Shown: positions 7,593 to 16,549, counted from the stretch's first letter. The stretch: 64,000 bases of DNA from Bin87 sp965207585 (GCA_965207585.1 CBDBMT010000003.1:186001-250000), one strand, 5' to 3'. Numbers and translations: made by a program. Notes: generated by a model not told the origin, from the letters alone.

Positions 7593-8085
7593 CGGGCGTC
7601 CGCAGAGTTTCCAGCACCTCTTCCAGACTCACGCGGTCATTAATGTCGCCTTCTTCCATAGCCCGAAGCAGCGCCTGGTCCTCTTCCTCTTCGGTCAGCG
7701 TTCCATCCCAGAAGAAATCGGCCACCACCCCGATTTCCTCGTTGGTGAGTCCATACAGGTCGTACACCAGCCAGTCGATTTCCTCCTCCATCTCGCTGGT
7801 GTTAGCAGACGCCTCTGCGGTCTTCGCGGCCAGGATGCGGTCAACCAGGCGGACCAGCGGGCGCTGCTTGGCTGCGCTGAGCTTGCGGATGGGAATGGTC
7901 TCGCCACGGGACAGGCACCAACGGGCTAGTGCGGAGCTTTGAATGGCGTTGACATACTTGGGCTGCAGTGCATCGTCCTTGCGGAGCGCGGCCTGCTCCC
8001 AGCTCCGTACCTTCTTGAGGATGTCTTGTTCCGCTGACATGGCTGCGTGTTCAGCTTGAGTATCCGGCTGGCGCTGACTTGCCAT
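7564..8085 (-). CDS. Putative chimeric antitoxin with methyltransferase-type C-terminal motif
   Basis: A 173-residue protein upstream of and overlapping the RelE toxin, so by position the antitoxin. Residues 102-120 read EIDWLVYDLYGLTNEEIGV, closely resembling the C-terminal E-I-D-x-L-V-Y-x-L-Y-G-L-T motif of Eco57I/TaqI-like specificity regions in restriction-modification enzymes and PglX. After an acidic stretch, residues 151-161 (RVSLEEVLETL) look like the short tail seen on antitoxins of RelE modules. The middle (residues 55-75) also resembles a specificity-domain end. It may therefore be a methyltransferase remnant fused to an antitoxin tail. Two starts are possible (8085 or 8040); neither has a clear ribosome binding site. 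Confidence 0.65.
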   Translation of the reverse strand: MASQRQPDTQAEHAAMSAEQDILKKVRSWEQAALRKDDALQPKYVNAIQSSALARWCLSRGETIPIRKLSAAKQRPLVRLVDRILAAKTAEASANTSEMEEEIDWLVYDLYGLTNEEIGVVADFFWDGTLTEEEEDQALLRAMEEGDINDRVSLEEVLETLRTPDDCRTQPPV

Positions 8086-8217
8086 ACTGCCGTGATAGCA
8101 CGGCTCCGCCAGTCGCCTCGTGAATTTCGGTCGCTACAGGAATGGAGAGTGGTTGATTCGGAACATCCTCTTGAAACAGACCGGGCAGGTACCCCGAGTA
8201 GCCAGTCTACCGTTTGG

Positions 8218-8673
8218 TCAAAATCGATCGGCGACGATGTTCAGGGCTACACCATGCTCAAGGTATGCCTTGGCTGCCGCGAGAACGAGAGCGAAGCCGC
8301 CCGTCGAATCTACAACTCGGTCGATCACGTTATCGGCGTCACTATCGAAGCCGCTATTGACGACACTGACATACGTCCCATCGGCCCCACGATCTTCGAA
8401 AGTCCACTCAACCCGCGATGGATTTTCCGAATCAACATCCCATTCAATGTAGATCCGCTTATCTTGCTCCAATGCCAACACGCGAACTGTCGTCGAAGCC
8501 TCGTACAGATCCCAGTACCATTTCACCGAGCCATCAGCTACCAACGGCCCGGAAGTACGGTTAAACCAAAACTTCGTAATCACATCTGGATTCACGAAGG
8601 CGTCAAACACTTGCGCCACGGGTCGACGGATGAGCAACTCGATTTTCGCAACAATCTGGTCGTCGAGGGACAT
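8218..8673 (-). CDS. SRPBCC/AHSA1 (START-like) domain protein
   Basis: A 151-residue AHSA1/SRPBCC-fold protein. The N-terminal strand and helix IELLIRRPVAQVFDAFVNPDVITKFWF is the family hallmark, followed by a strand-rich middle (GSVKWYWDLY, IYIEWD, RVEWTFED) and the long C-terminal helix GGFALVLAAAKAYLEHG. Such proteins form a deep hydrophobic pocket and bind lipids or other small ligands; no catalytic role can be assigned. It is upstream of the chimeric antitoxin on the same strand, with 132 bp between, and lies inside the segment bracketed by the two tRNA repeats. It ends up as cargo of that duplicated region. Confidence 0.85.
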   Translation of the reverse strand: MSLDDQIVAKIELLIRRPVAQVFDAFVNPDVITKFWFNRTSGPLVADGSVKWYWDLYEASTTVRVLALEQDKRIYIEWDVDSENPSRVEWTFEDRGADGTYVSVVNSGFDSDADNVIDRVVDSTGGFALVLAAAKAYLEHGVALNIVADRF

Positions 8674-8767
8674 CTGCTTATGGGTCCTTCGTTTGGCATC
8701 CGGTGATCTGACACATGCCTATGTCTGAGTATTTTAGATACTTGCGCGGTACTGTCTATAGATAGGC

Positions 8768-8842
8768 TGGTGGGCCCGACAGGGTTCGAACCTGTGACCA
8801 CCCGATTATGAGTCGGACGCTCTTCCACTGAGCTACGGGCCC
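8768..8842 (-). tRNA. tRNA-Met (CAT), elongator type, or tRNA-Ile2
   Basis: The 75-nt minus-strand sequence folds into a complete cloverleaf: acceptor GGGCCCG/CGGGCCC, D stem GCTC/GAGC, anticodon stem TCCGA/TCGGG with loop CTCATAA, T stem ACAGG/CCTGT with the TTCGAAC loop, discriminator A and encoded CCA. The anticodon is CAT. A paired G1-C72 and the absence of three G-C pairs in the anticodon stem rule out the initiator. The isoleucine tRNA with a modified C34 shares this anticodon and cannot be excluded by eye. Confidence 0.93.
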
Positions 8843-8985
8843 CGAACGCGCGGCGCGAGCATCGATGCCGCGCCACGATTCAGGTTAGACCCGGACTGCC
8901 CAATCGTCAAATGCCCAGGCGCTGGCGGTATTCCGGGTCCCATTCGGCCAATTGGCGGCGCTCCACCAGTTCCTGCGGGTCCAAC
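8768..8985. repeat. Direct repeat copy B (source of copy A)
   Basis: This 218-bp region contains the intact tRNA-Met(CAT) and the last 79 bases of the downstream-facing CoA-transferase gene, and is the likely source of the degenerate repeat at 7085-7302. The two copies enclose 7303-8767, which holds the toxin-antitoxin pair and the AHSA1 gene. Confidence 0.9.
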
Positions 8986-10259
8986 GTCGGCGACGGCTCG
9001 CCGGTGGTGGGCACCTCGGTGATCACGGTGGCGTCGGCCCACGCGGACACCTGCTCGGCGGGCTTGCCCAGCAGCGCCTCCAGCAGCGGCACGTTGTCCT
9101 GGCCGAACTTGGGAGCCGGCCCGCGCACCTCCAGCGGAGTCTTTGACAGCTTGTAGGGACGGCCCATGATGATGCGCGTGCCCATGTCCCGCTCCGGCGG
9201 AAATTCCACCCGCTCCAGGAAGTTGCGACTCCGGTAGTGCGGGTCGAAGTGGACGTCCTTTCCGTTGAGCACGGGGCCGGAGGCGATGCCCACGGCCTGC
9301 AGGGCGTGCATCATCTCGTACTTGTCGTGATGCTTCGTCCACTGGCCGACGGCCTCGTCGATCTCATCGTGGTTCTGCTGACGGCCGGCCAGCGTGGCGA
9401 ACCTTTTATCCGTCGCCAGGTCGTCCCGCTCCATCAAGCGGCACAGGGCGAGCCACTGTTCGTTGTCGGCCACGGACAGGGTGATCCATTCGTCCTCGCC
9501 GGCCGCCGGATAAGCTCCCTGGGGCGCGCGGTTGGGATGGCGGTTGCCGATGCGCTCGCCCTCGCGCCCGTTGGCGATGGCGTCCATCAGGTACTCGGAC
9601 AGGAACATCACGCCGGCCTGGTACATGCCGATGTCCACCCACAGGCCCTTGCCGGTGCGGTTCCGGTAGCGCAGCGCCGACCCGATGGCGAGCATCGCGC
9701 TCCAGGTGGACAGGAAGTCAACGAAGGAGCGCCCGGCCTTGGACGGCTCGTCGCCCGGGTACCCGGTGATCCAGCAGTGGCCGTGGGTTCCCTCCTGGGT
9801 AGTCGCCTGGGCCGGATACGACGAGTACGGACCGTCGCCGTGGCCGTATCCGGTGTTGGACACCATGATGATGTCGGGGCGCAGCTTGCGGAGGTTCGGG
9901 TAGTCCAGGTTCCAGCGGCGCATGACCCGGGGCGTGAAGTTCTCCATGACGACGTCGCTGACCATCACCAGCTCGCTGAAGATCTGGCGGCCCTCCTCCT
10001 GGGCCATGTCGAGAACCATGGAGCGCTTGCCGCGGTTGAGCAGCTGGTAGGTGGACGGCCGGTTCCACCAGTCCTCGCCCGGATCGTTGTCGGGGAAGGT
10101 GCCATAGAGTCCGCCGCCGCGGGTTATGTCCGGTCGCCCCGGCCCTTCGATCTTGACGACCTCAGCGCCCAGGTCCGCCAACTGCCCGCCGGTGTAGGGC
10201 AGCGCGAAGACATAGGTGGAGTCCAGAACTCGTATCCCTTCCAGCGGCAAACCGGCCAT
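8907..10259 (-). CDS. CaiB/BaiF (class III) CoA-transferase
   Basis: The 450-residue protein opens with GIRVLDSTYVFALPYTGGQLADLGAEVVKIE-type family pattern, split here as the conserved LADLGAEVVKIEGPG segment and, later, LLNRGKRSMVLDMAQEEG and DVVMENFTPRV. Class III enzymes transfer CoA between organic acids through an aspartyl-CoA intermediate and are cytosolic dimers with a ring-in-ring fold. The frame stays open far upstream through the neighbouring gene in another frame, but homology begins at the ATG at 10259 (MAGLPLEG). It lies 32 bp downstream of a second CoA-transferase, so the two are likely one operon, perhaps a heteromeric enzyme. Its last 79 bases were copied into the 7.1-7.3 kb repeat. 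Confidence 0.92.
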   Translation of the reverse strand: MAGLPLEGIRVLDSTYVFALPYTGGQLADLGAEVVKIEGPGRPDITRGGGLYGTFPDNDPGEDWWNRPSTYQLLNRGKRSMVLDMAQEEGRQIFSELVMVSDVVMENFTPRVMRRWNLDYPNLRKLRPDIIMVSNTGYGHGDGPYSSYPAQATTQEGTHGHCWITGYPGDEPSKAGRSFVDFLSTWSAMLAIGSALRYRNRTGKGLWVDIGMYQAGVMFLSEYLMDAIANGREGERIGNRHPNRAPQGAYPAAGEDEWITLSVADNEQWLALCRLMERDDLATDKRFATLAGRQQNHDEIDEAVGQWTKHHDKYEMMHALQAVGIASGPVLNGKDVHFDPHYRSRNFLERVEFPPERDMGTRIIMGRPYKLSKTPLEVRGPAPKFGQDNVPLLEALLGKPAEQVSAWADATVITEVPTTGEPSPTLDPQELVERRQLAEWDPEYRQRLGI

Positions 10260-10291
10260 AGGTGACTTGCTCCCTGCGCCCGCGTCGGTCT

Positions 10292-11482
10292 TCAGATGAC
10301 GTCCAGCTGCCGCATCACCGACAGCGTCTCCCGGTCGTAACCCAGGCCCTCGACGAATATCTCCGCGTTGTGCTGGCCCAGCGTCGGCGCGGCCATCCGC
10401 AGTTGGTATCCGGCCGGCGTCATGCGGAACAGCTCGGCCGGCACCTTGATACGCCCAATGACGGGGTGCTCCGTCTCCCGGTAGAACTCGCGGGATTCCA
10501 GCTGTGGGCAGTCGGCCAGTTCCGTGGGCGTCTGCACCAGGCCGAAGAGCATGCGCTTCTCGGCCGCCGCCGGGAACAGCTCCCACTTCTCCCGGTCCTT
10601 GATGGCATCCAGCACCACCTCGTCCATGGCCGGCCCGTTGCGGACCCGCTGGGCTCGGTCGGCGAACCTGGGTTCCAGCAACTCGGGAGCGCGGAAGAAA
10701 TCGGCGATATCCTCCCAGGTCGCGCCGCCGCCGGCCTGCACGATGATCCACCCGTCCTTGCACGGCATGGGGTTTTCCCACATGGTGCCGGGGGCGCGGC
10801 GGACCTGCACGCCGCCGATGAACGGGTAGATGGTCTGGGTCGCCATCATCGTCGAGGCCACACATTCGGTGATGGACACGTCCACGTGCTGGCCGATGCC
10901 GTTTCGGTCCTGAGCGAACAGGGCCATGGCCGTCGCGCCGGCCCCGAACAGGCCGCCCTGGTACTGCGCCTGGAACCCGCCATGCTTCAGGGGAGGCCGG
11001 CCCTGCACGCCGCTGATCCCCATCACCATGCCCATCGCGTAGGAGACGATCTCCTCCCCGGCGTATTGGCTGTAGGGGCCGGTCTGCCCGAAGGGCGTGA
11101 TCGAGGTCATCACCAGGTTGGGGTTGATCGCTGACAGCGTCTCGTAACCGATGCCCAGGTCGTCGAGGTGGCCGGGCCGGTAGCTCTCGATGACCAGGTC
11201 CACGTGGGGCGTCAACTGTTTCAGGATGCGCCGGCCGGCGCCGCTCTCCAGGTTGAGAGTGATCCCCTTTTTGTTGAGGTTCAGGATGAGGAAAAACAGG
11301 CTCTTTTCCGGGTGCGGGTCGTCGTGGTAGTACGGCCCCACCCGCCGCATGGCCGAGCCGCCGGGCGGTTCGATCTTCAGGACATCCGCCCCGTAGTCCG
11401 CCAGCAGCCGCGCGCAAAAAGACCCGGCGATATCCTCGCTCAGGTCCAGCGCCTTGATTCCGCTCAACGGTGCGTCAAACAT
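10292..11482 (-). CDS. CaiB/BaiF (class III) CoA-transferase, second paralogue
   Basis: A 396-residue class III CoA-transferase. It starts with LSGIKALDLSEDIAGSFCARLLADYG, seen in pieces as the strand-helix typical of the family, followed by VLKIEPPGG, the conserved NLNKKGITLNLESGAGR and DLVIESYRPGHLD, then a long segment with GVQGRPPL and HVDVSITECVAS. The last contains the region where the catalytic Asp is expected (D-V-S-I-T-E). The ATG at 11482 is favoured; a TTG 12 codons upstream is a less likely start. It precedes the other CoA-transferase, a common pairing in degradation clusters (for example benzylsuccinate-type BbsEF), though the substrate here is unknown. Confidence 0.9.
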   Translation of the reverse strand: MFDAPLSGIKALDLSEDIAGSFCARLLADYGADVLKIEPPGGSAMRRVGPYYHDDPHPEKSLFFLILNLNKKGITLNLESGAGRRILKQLTPHVDLVIESYRPGHLDDLGIGYETLSAINPNLVMTSITPFGQTGPYSQYAGEEIVSYAMGMVMGISGVQGRPPLKHGGFQAQYQGGLFGAGATAMALFAQDRNGIGQHVDVSITECVASTMMATQTIYPFIGGVQVRRAPGTMWENPMPCKDGWIIVQAGGGATWEDIADFFRAPELLEPRFADRAQRVRNGPAMDEVVLDAIKDREKWELFPAAAEKRMLFGLVQTPTELADCPQLESREFYRETEHPVIGRIKVPAELFRMTPAGYQLRMAAPTLGQHNAEIFVEGLGYDRETLSVMRQLDVI

Positions 11483-11535
11483 GGCGGCGATTTTATCCCA
11501 AGCGGGCGACGGCGGCAATTTGCGGGCCGATCCCG

Positions 11536-11690
11536 CAGGGCCTCTCGATTATCTATCCAAACTATCAACACCGTCATTCCGGCGAAAGCCGGAATCCAGA
11601 AGATGCTGGCGTTACGGGACGTTGGCGACAGCAAGACGTTCCTGGATTCCGGATCAAGTCCGGAATGACGTAAACAATCGAAAGACCCTG
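11536..11690. mobile_element. 155-bp MITE, family A copy 1
   Basis: The element begins CAGGGCCTCTCGATT and ends AATCGAAAGACCCTG, so the tips are inverted repeats. It is flanked by a perfect 9-bp target duplication, CCGATCCCG at 11527-11535 and 11691-11699. Inside are two hairpins around CCGGCGAAAGCCGG and TCCGGATCAAGTCCGGA. It carries no gene and must have been mobilised in trans. A second copy of identical length lies inverted at 20304-20458. The right tip lies just upstream of a -10-like TACAAT (11705-11710) of the HsdR gene. Confidence 0.85.
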
Positions 11691-11755
11691 CCGATCCCGA
11701 ATGCTACAATCAAAGCGACCGCCATTCGCCGGAAAAGCGCCAAGGGCATCAGGGA

Positions 11756-13995
11756 ATGACACCCGAACGGAAAGCGCGAGAACAAATCACCCGGATGATT
11801 GAGATGGCCGGTTGGACTTACCGCGAGGAAGCGCCGGCGAGACGCCGAAACGGAGCCGGGTTCGCGGACTATATGCTTTTCGACGACGCCGGAACCGCAG
11901 TAGCGCTGCTCGAAGCCAAATCCGCCGACAAGCACCCTCTGATTGGCAAGGAACAGGCCCGAGAGTACGGCGTTAGCCTCGGTGTCAGCCACGTAATCCT
12001 GTCTAACGGAGGGCTGCATTATGTGTGGGATACCCGGGCCGGCGACCCCAAGCGGGTTCTGGCCCTGCCCTCTCCCGCTGAGCTGATTAATTTGCAAAGC
12101 CGCCCGCCCAGAGACCGTTCCCGATTGTGGACTGCAAACGTAAAGCCTGACTATCTCAAAACGGTGGCGAAATCAGATATCGAGATGCGCCGCTACCAGG
12201 TTGCCGCCATCAACGCTATTCAACAGCAAGCCCAGGCGGGCGATACGGCTTTTCTGCTGGAAATGGCAACCGGAACCGGCAAAACCATCGTTGCCGCCGC
12301 CCTGTGCTTCCTGTACTTGAACACCGGCAATGCCCAGCGCATCCTGTTCCTCGTCGACCGCATCGAACTCCGGCAGCAGGCCGTAGCCGGGATTAACTCA
12401 GCCCTGAATGAGCAGTATGTCGTGCGCGCCTACAGCGGTGATCCGGCCTACGATTGGGAGCGAACCCACGTCACCGTCACCACCGTCCAGTCTATCGATG
12501 TCCTGATGCGCGATGGCCAATCCATACCCGCTGACCAGTTCGACTTGATTATCGCCGACGAAGCCCACCGCTGCATCAGCGGCCCGAACCACCGCCGGCT
12601 ATTTGAGCAGTTCCACGCTGAGAAAATCGGGCTTACCGCTACCCCTCGAACCTTCGTCAACAACGCCGTTGCCGCAGATGACGACTCGCCGGCGGCTCAG
12701 GAACAGCGCGCCCTCCGCGATACTTACCTGGCCTTCGGCTTGCCGCCCGGCGAACCGACCTACGCCTACACCATCGCCCAGGGTGTCCAGGACGGCTACC
12801 TGGTCGGCCCCACCGCCGTGGCGTGCGCACCGAGGTTACCAGGCAGCTGATGTCCGACGAAGGCTATCAGGTCACGATAGCGGACTACGAAACCTCCGGC
12901 GGCGACCTTGACCTGACGTACCACGCCGGCGACTTCGCCAGAACCTTCCTCTCTCCGGGCACCAACGCCGAATTCGCCCGCGTGTACCTGGAAGAAGCCT
13001 TGCGGGAACCGGAAACCGACCTCATCGGCAAGGGCATCATCTACGCCGTGAACCAGCGCCACGCCGCCGCCCTCACCCAGGCCCTCAACGAAGCGGCATC
13101 CGCCCGTTGGCCCGGCGTTTACAACTCCGACTTTGCCGTGCAGGTCACCTCCCACGTGTACGACGCCAACATTTTCGGGGAGCAGTTCAAGCACAACTCC
13201 CTCAGCGGACCGCATCCCGAAACGCCCGGCTACGCCACGTCCAAAACCCGGGTCTGCGTTACCGTAGCCATGATGACTACCGGATACGATTGCCCCGACC
13301 TGCTCAACATCGGCGTGTGCCGGCCCATCAAGTCGCCGGTGGACTTCACCCAAATCAAGGGCCGCGGCACGCGCCGGTATGACTTTCGCAACAACTACAC
13401 CGACCCCCGGGTTCGGGAAGATCTGGCGCCGCGTCCCAAAGAGAAGTTCAAGATTATTGACTTCTTCGGAGTGTGCGAATACCACCACGAGACCGATTAC
13501 TATGAACCGCGCATCTCCGTCCCAACTCCCGAACCTACCGGTGGCGGCGACGGGACGGACGGCTCACTCTCGGAACCGAGCGCGCCCACAGGCAAAGGCG
13601 TCTTCGTCCGCTACGGCGCCGACCAGACCGAAACCGCAATCCAGCTGACCTTTGAGATCGACAGCCGGCGCATCGCAGACCGGCAGCCTCTTCACGACCT
13701 GCGCGCCGAGCTTCGTCAACGGCTGGAGGCAACCAATCAGGCCGTGGCCGACGCCTTCAGCCAGTACCTGGAACAATATCCGGTTGCCGGTCACCGTTTG
13801 GAAAACGTCGTCGGCCTGTTCGAGGCTTACGCCACCGACCCGGCCGTGCGCGACGCCATAGACAAAGGGCGATTCGCCGCGTTGACCGGAACCACCCTGT
13901 CGCTGGCGCAATACATCGCCGTACCCGACGAGCACCGGGAGCGGATACCGGGCTACGTGCGGGCGCACCTGTTGGATGGGGAGCGGGCGGCCTAG
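11756..13995 (+). pseudogene. hsdR: Type I restriction endonuclease subunit R (HsdR, EcoEI-like), frameshifted
   Basis: Two overlapping frames together encode about 746 residues of an EcoEI-type HsdR, the translocating, cutting subunit. The first frame (11756-12850) holds an N-terminal nuclease domain with LLEAKSADKHP (the E-x-K), Walker A MATGTGKT, DEAH (IIADEAHRC) and the TATP motif. The second (from about 12823) holds the second helicase lobe with MMTTGYDCPDLLNIGV and QIKGRGTRR and the C-terminal domain. The frame must change at about 12820-12826, consistent with one missing base between TAVA and VRTE. Either this is a real inactivating mutation or a sequence error. The gene follows a MITE and precedes the HsdM-S gene by 12 bp. 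Confidence 0.85.
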
Positions 13996-14007
13996 CCGGA
14001 ACAAATC

Positions 14008-15936
14008 ATGGAAGTCCAGGAAGTCAAGAACATCGTCGGCACCGCTCGCGACCTGCTGGTGGGCAAGGTGCCCCTGCCCGTGGACCAATGCCAGGAAATC
14101 ACCCGGGCCCTGATTTACAAGTTCCTCAGCGCCGAGGATGCCGCGAGCGCATCCCTGGGCGGCGAACCGAGTTATTTCACCGGCCAACACGCCGAATGCC
14201 GCTGGGACCGCCTGATGAGCCCGGAACGGACCGCAAACGACGTGGACCGTCTGTACCGGGAGGGCATGGCCCGGCTGGGCCAGGCCGACGTCATGCCGGC
14301 CATTCGCACCATCTACCAGGACGCCTACATCCCCTACAACGACCCGATCATCCTGCGCGATTTCCTGCGCGCCATCGACCGCTTTGATACCGCCGATACC
14401 GAGAAAATCGGCGACGCCTACGAAATGCTGCTGCAAGACCTGGGCGCCCAGGCTTCGGCGGGGCAGTTCCGCACCCCGCGGCACATCATCGACTTCATCG
14501 TTGCCATAATCGACCCGCAGAAGCACGAGACCATCCTGGACCCGGCCTGCGGCACCGGCGGGTTCCTGGCCTCGGCGTGGGAGCGCGTCAACCGGGCCGG
14601 CCGCCTCTCCGCCGCCGACCGGGGGAACCTGGCCCGCAACCTGGTGGGCTACGACATCTCCCCCACCATGGAGATGCTGTCCACCGTCAACCTCTTCCTG
14701 CACCACCGGCAGCAGCCCAGCGTCAGCGTGTACGACACCCTGACCAGCGAAGAACGCTGGAACGACCACTACGACGTCATCCTCGCCAACCCCCCGTTCA
14801 TGTCGCCCAAAGGCGGCATCCGACCTCATGGCCGCTTTTTCAGCAGGAGCAAACGCTCCGAAGTGCTGTTTGTGGATTACATCATGGGCCACCTGAACGA
14901 TAGCGGCCGGGCCGGCATCATCGTGCCGGAGGGCGTCATCTTCCAGAGCCAGCGGGCCCACACCCAACTGCGCCGTCTGCTGGTGGAGACTGCGCTGGTC
15001 GCCGTCATCTCCCTGCCCGGCGGGGTGTTCAACCCCTACAGCGGCGTGAAGACGTCCATCCTGATCCTGGACAAGACGCTGGCGCCGAAAACCGACCGCG
15101 TGGCCTTCTTCAAAGTCGCAAACGACGGCTACGACCTGGGCGCTCAGCGCCGCCCCATCGCCCAGGACGACCTGCCCGCCGTGGCCGACGAAATCAACGA
15201 GTACCTGCGCAGGCTGCGGGCCGGCGATTCTCTGGACGACTTCGCCCCGCAGACGGGCCTGCTGGCGACGAAAGCGCGGGTCGCGGAATACGGCGAGTAC
15301 AACCTGAGCGGGGAGAGGTATCAAAATTCCACCATCAGTAACTCCAAATTCCCCATGGTGCCTTTGGGCCAAATAGCCGAACTGATCAGGGGAATCACGT
15401 TTCGCAAAGGGGATCAACTCGAAAGCGAAACTGCTGATTCCCTGCGGGTGGCTACGACAAGGGCGGCTCAAGAGGCTGGAATCGTAGAGGAAGACCTGTA
15501 CCACATTCCTATGAAATTGCTGAAGGATAGCAAAAAGACGCTACGGCCTGGCGATATTTTGATTTCGACTGCCAACAGCCTTAATCTGTTGGGTAGGACT
15601 ACACACGTGCAAAGCGTCGCCCGTCCCACTTCGCTTGGCGCTTTTATGTCCCTGATACGCTCCAACGAGGAGGTATTGGACACATACCTTCTGCATTGTC
15701 TTCGTACGGATTATGCCACCGAGTTTTTCCGGACGAACGCCAATACCACGACCAACATCTCGAATCTCAACTTAAGCACGCTCGCCAAGTTCGAAGTCCC
15801 CCTGCCGCCGCTGGAGGTGCAGCGGGAGATCGTGGCTGAGATTGAGGGGTATCAGCGGGCCATTGACGAAGCAAGGGTAGAGGTTATACGATTAGAACAG
15901 ATGACCAAAGACGCGATTGCCCGCGTCTGGAAATGA
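14008..15936 (+). CDS. hsdM: Type I restriction-modification HsdM fused to an HsdS-like specificity domain
   Basis: A 642-residue N6-adenine methyltransferase. An HsdM N-terminal helical domain (about 1-150) is followed by the Rossmann-type catalytic core with S-adenosylmethionine motif DPACGTGGF near residue 178 and the catalytic NPPF near 261. From about residue 445 the protein switches to a single target-recognition domain (FPMVPLGQIAELIRG) ending with the conserved PLPPLEVQREIVAEIEGYQ helix, a half-HsdS. Fusion of M with one recognition domain suggests two copies assemble to read a symmetrical site. It sits 12 bp after HsdR, forming the methylation half of the system. The methyltransferase frame is intact while HsdR is broken. 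Confidence 0.92.
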   Translation: MEVQEVKNIVGTARDLLVGKVPLPVDQCQEITRALIYKFLSAEDAASASLGGEPSYFTGQHAECRWDRLMSPERTANDVDRLYREGMARLGQADVMPAIRTIYQDAYIPYNDPIILRDFLRAIDRFDTADTEKIGDAYEMLLQDLGAQASAGQFRTPRHIIDFIVAIIDPQKHETILDPACGTGGFLASAWERVNRAGRLSAADRGNLARNLVGYDISPTMEMLSTVNLFLHHRQQPSVSVYDTLTSEERWNDHYDVILANPPFMSPKGGIRPHGRFFSRSKRSEVLFVDYIMGHLNDSGRAGIIVPEGVIFQSQRAHTQLRRLLVETALVAVISLPGGVFNPYSGVKTSILILDKTLAPKTDRVAFFKVANDGYDLGAQRRPIAQDDLPAVADEINEYLRRLRAGDSLDDFAPQTGLLATKARVAEYGEYNLSGERYQNSTISNSKFPMVPLGQIAELIRGITFRKGDQLESETADSLRVATTRAAQEAGIVEEDLYHIPMKLLKDSKKTLRPGDILISTANSLNLLGRTTHVQSVARPTSLGAFMSLIRSNEEVLDTYLLHCLRTDYATEFFRTNANTTTNISNLNLSTLAKFEVPLPPLEVQREIVAEIEGYQRAIDEARVEVIRLEQMTKDAIARVWK

Positions 15937-15955
15937 CCATTAGGGTGAAAACATC

Positions 15956-16408
15956 ATGGAATCTGCTCTGAAAATCATCATGACAGCGGTCGTAGCAGTT
16001 GTTTTACTCTCACTACTGGCTTGCAGCGAGGGGCAACCCAAGCCGACACCGACGCCCATACCCATTGAGCAAGTTGAAGATGTTTATGCGGACTACCAAC
16101 GGGAAAAGACAGATAACCCTACTCGCTTGGAATCTCGTATTGACCGCAAGGAAATTCGCGCATTTCAAGGCACTATCGACAAAATCGATGGCTCAAAGAT
16201 CCAGTTCAGCATCAAAGAACGGGCAGGAGGCAAAGACGAATATGTCGAATGTGACCTCGAGGACAGCAAGAGAGTTTTGTCCATCAGCGTAGGCGACTCC
16301 GTAACTGTCGCTGGGAAACTCGATAAGGCGTTTCCAGGCGGGAAGCTAGGAGACGCTGGATTCAAAGACAATCGCGCTGTTAAATTCAAGGGCTGTCGGT
16401 TACGGTGA
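15956..16408 (+). CDS. Lipoprotein with an OB-fold tRNA_anti-like domain
   Basis: A 150-residue protein with a lipoprotein signal: a hydrophobic stretch from residues 5-22 and lipobox LLAC with Cys23, then a Pro/Thr-rich linker (PKPTPTPIPIEQ). The C-terminal 100 residues contain a tRNA_anti-like OB-fold pattern: AFQGTIDKIDGSKIQFSI, YVECDLEDS, then SVGDSVTVAGKLDKAF. These proteins are expected on the outer face of the membrane; their role is unknown. It begins 19 bp after the HsdM-S gene and is followed immediately by a remnant of another M-S C-terminus, so it appears to have been inserted into a rearranged restriction locus. GGTG is the only weak ribosome binding site. Confidence 0.8.
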   Translation: MESALKIIMTAVVAVVLLSLLACSEGQPKPTPTPIPIEQVEDVYADYQREKTDNPTRLESRIDRKEIRAFQGTIDKIDGSKIQFSIKERAGGKDEYVECDLEDSKRVLSISVGDSVTVAGKLDKAFPGGKLGDAGFKDNRAVKFKGCRLR

Positions 16409-16411
16409 GTT

Positions 16412-16534
16412 CATCAAGCCATCGTGGCCGGCACCGAAGCGGAGCGGGCACTGGTGTCGGCCAACCGTGAGCTGGTGGAACGGATGGAGCAGCGCATCCG
16501 GGACGCCATCGCGCGAGCGTGGGGCGGTTCATAA
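16412..16534 (+). pseudogene. Remnant of a type I M-S protein C-terminal tail
   Basis: Reading from 16412 gives 40 codons ending in TAA: HQAIVAGTEAERALVSANRE followed by LVERMEQRIRDAIARAWGGS. This is the coiled-coil tail found at the end of HsdS and M-S fusion proteins (compare the intact ending MTKDAIARVWK at 15.9 kb). There is no start codon or upstream domain, so it is the leftover 3' end of an older specificity region, now separated from the methyltransferase by the lipoprotein gene. Confidence 0.75.
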
Positions 16535-16549
16535 GCAAGACGCCCCGGT

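Noticed and set aside
8907..11417. An 836-codon frame spanning both CoA-transferase genes as one fusion
   Set aside because: Only the part from 10259 downward encodes CoA-transferase; the upstream half is the wrong frame of the second gene. The ATG at 10259 is the natural start.
11528..11760. CRISPR-like array from repeated GTCATTCCGG segments
   Set aside because: The repeats are palindromic parts of MITEs, not evenly spaced direct repeats with unique spacers, and no cas gene is present.
13564..15504. A 646-codon open frame on the minus strand across HsdR and HsdM
   Set aside because: It lies opposite clear restriction-modification genes on the plus strand, has low-complexity Gly/Val/His-rich composition and no recognisable motif; it is a high-GC shadow frame.
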